64,000 nucleotides of DNA from Lactarius indigo (taxonomy: Eukaryota; Basidiomycota; Agaricomycetes; Russulales; Russulaceae), in the NCBI GenBank assembly GCA_025766275.1, contig JAFKAC010000110.1:1-64000 (forward strand). The letters are read 5' to 3'. The notes under the pieces were generated by a model. That model was not told the origin of the DNA. It ran no database searches and saw nothing but the letters and a program-made list of their open reading frames with translations. Below are positions 63,580 to 64,000 of the stretch, piece after piece; position 1 is the first letter of the stretch; each line of letters starts with the position of its first letter. The position numbers and the translations under genes were made by a program.

Positions 63580-64000
63580 ATGCCAAATGAAGGGCCCACG
63601 TTGAACAAGTAAGCCAGATTTTGACTCGCCGCAACTCGACTTCTGACTCACCTCTTTTTATTGATAGCTAGAGCAGACCATTGGTTGTCCCCAACCTGCG
63701 GTGGGGCACTCTCTCCAGAACGGGTTGCAGCGCTACCACCACCGACCCTGCGCATCCGCCAGCTTGAACAAGAAAGGTCCAAGCTACTCTGCGAGAGTGA
63801 TGAACTGCGGTGCCAGCTGCATGTGCAGAAGAAATGGCCGGTTGTCCCACTCAAAGTACATGGCCCGTTGCGGCTCTTGCGGCTCCACCATCTCGGTCTC
63901 GGTGGACTACCTCCATCGCGATCTCAAAAGGCGGTGGATGTTGCAGAGCGTCGATGGAATATAGCCGGTAAATGTTCCCTTTCCCTTCCAGATATGCCTG
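63580..64000 (+). CDS. Hypothetical coiled-coil protein, 3' end beyond the window
   Basis: An ATG at 63580 starts a 10-codon exon. A GTAAGC donor at 63609 and an acceptor at 63671 join it to an exon with LRIRQLEQERSKLLCESDEL, a leucine-heptad coiled coil resembling a zipper. No basic region precedes it, so a bZIP assignment is not justified. A GTAAAT donor near 63967 suggests a further intron. The product is unknown. Confidence 0.4.

Noticed and set aside
63580..64000. bZIP transcription factor
   Set aside because: A leucine-type coiled coil is present but no basic DNA-binding region precedes it.

Overview
The window is nuclear DNA of a filamentous basidiomycete, most likely an Agaricomycete. 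Host-like genes are split by 49-60 nt GT-AG introns. The protein families are typical of that group: a KDM3-type JmjC demethylase, a TET/JBP-like oxygenase, an Spt5-like KOW protein, a Crinkler-type kinase, a polo-like kinase and a UDP-glucose:glycoprotein glucosyltransferase (UGGT). LTR retrotransposons fill over a third of the window. I recognised no rRNA or tRNA gene and no CRISPR array. No species name can be justified from the sequence alone.

Left flank (1-24913): a KDM3-like JmjC gene enters from the left edge. It is followed by a 300-bp MITE, a 276-bp tandem duplication, a decayed Copia reverse transcriptase relic, a dispersed repeat shared in inverted orientation by 5.2 and 17 kb, a transposase tail and a second MITE with TA target duplication. 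On the minus strand come a TET/JBP-like gene (10.3-12.1 kb) and an Spt5-like gene (13.95-16.5 kb). With the JmjC gene this makes three chromatin-related genes in 16.5 kb. Next are an HSP70 shard, a decayed hAT transposase, a 388/390-bp tandem array, an AGTC-rich repeat tract and a multi-exon gene of unknown function.

Nested retrotransposon block (24914-48247): an LTR of family B is split by a full Copia element of the same family (Copia B, minus strand). Copia B is itself interrupted by an almost pristine Copia element (Copia A, intact 1467-aa polyprotein), by a 506-bp solo LTR, and by a chromodomain Gypsy element in its 5' LTR. The Gypsy carries two further solo LTRs of family B. Five of these insertions have exact 5-bp target site duplications, so the order of events can be read directly.

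Right flank (48248-64000): a Ser/Pro-rich coiled-coil gene whose 5' end abuts the retrotransposon block, a Crinkler-kinase gene, the N-terminal piece of a P-loop GTPase, a polo-like kinase with an in-frame stop, a weak hypothetical gene, the C-terminal half of UGGT, a TG microsatellite and the start of a coiled-coil gene leaving the window.

Almost every recognisable host gene shows at least one frame break or in-frame stop when read against its family, whereas Copia A is intact. The host copies may be decaying duplicates or haplotype alleles, or the assembly may carry small indels. Short-read or RNA data would tell these apart.
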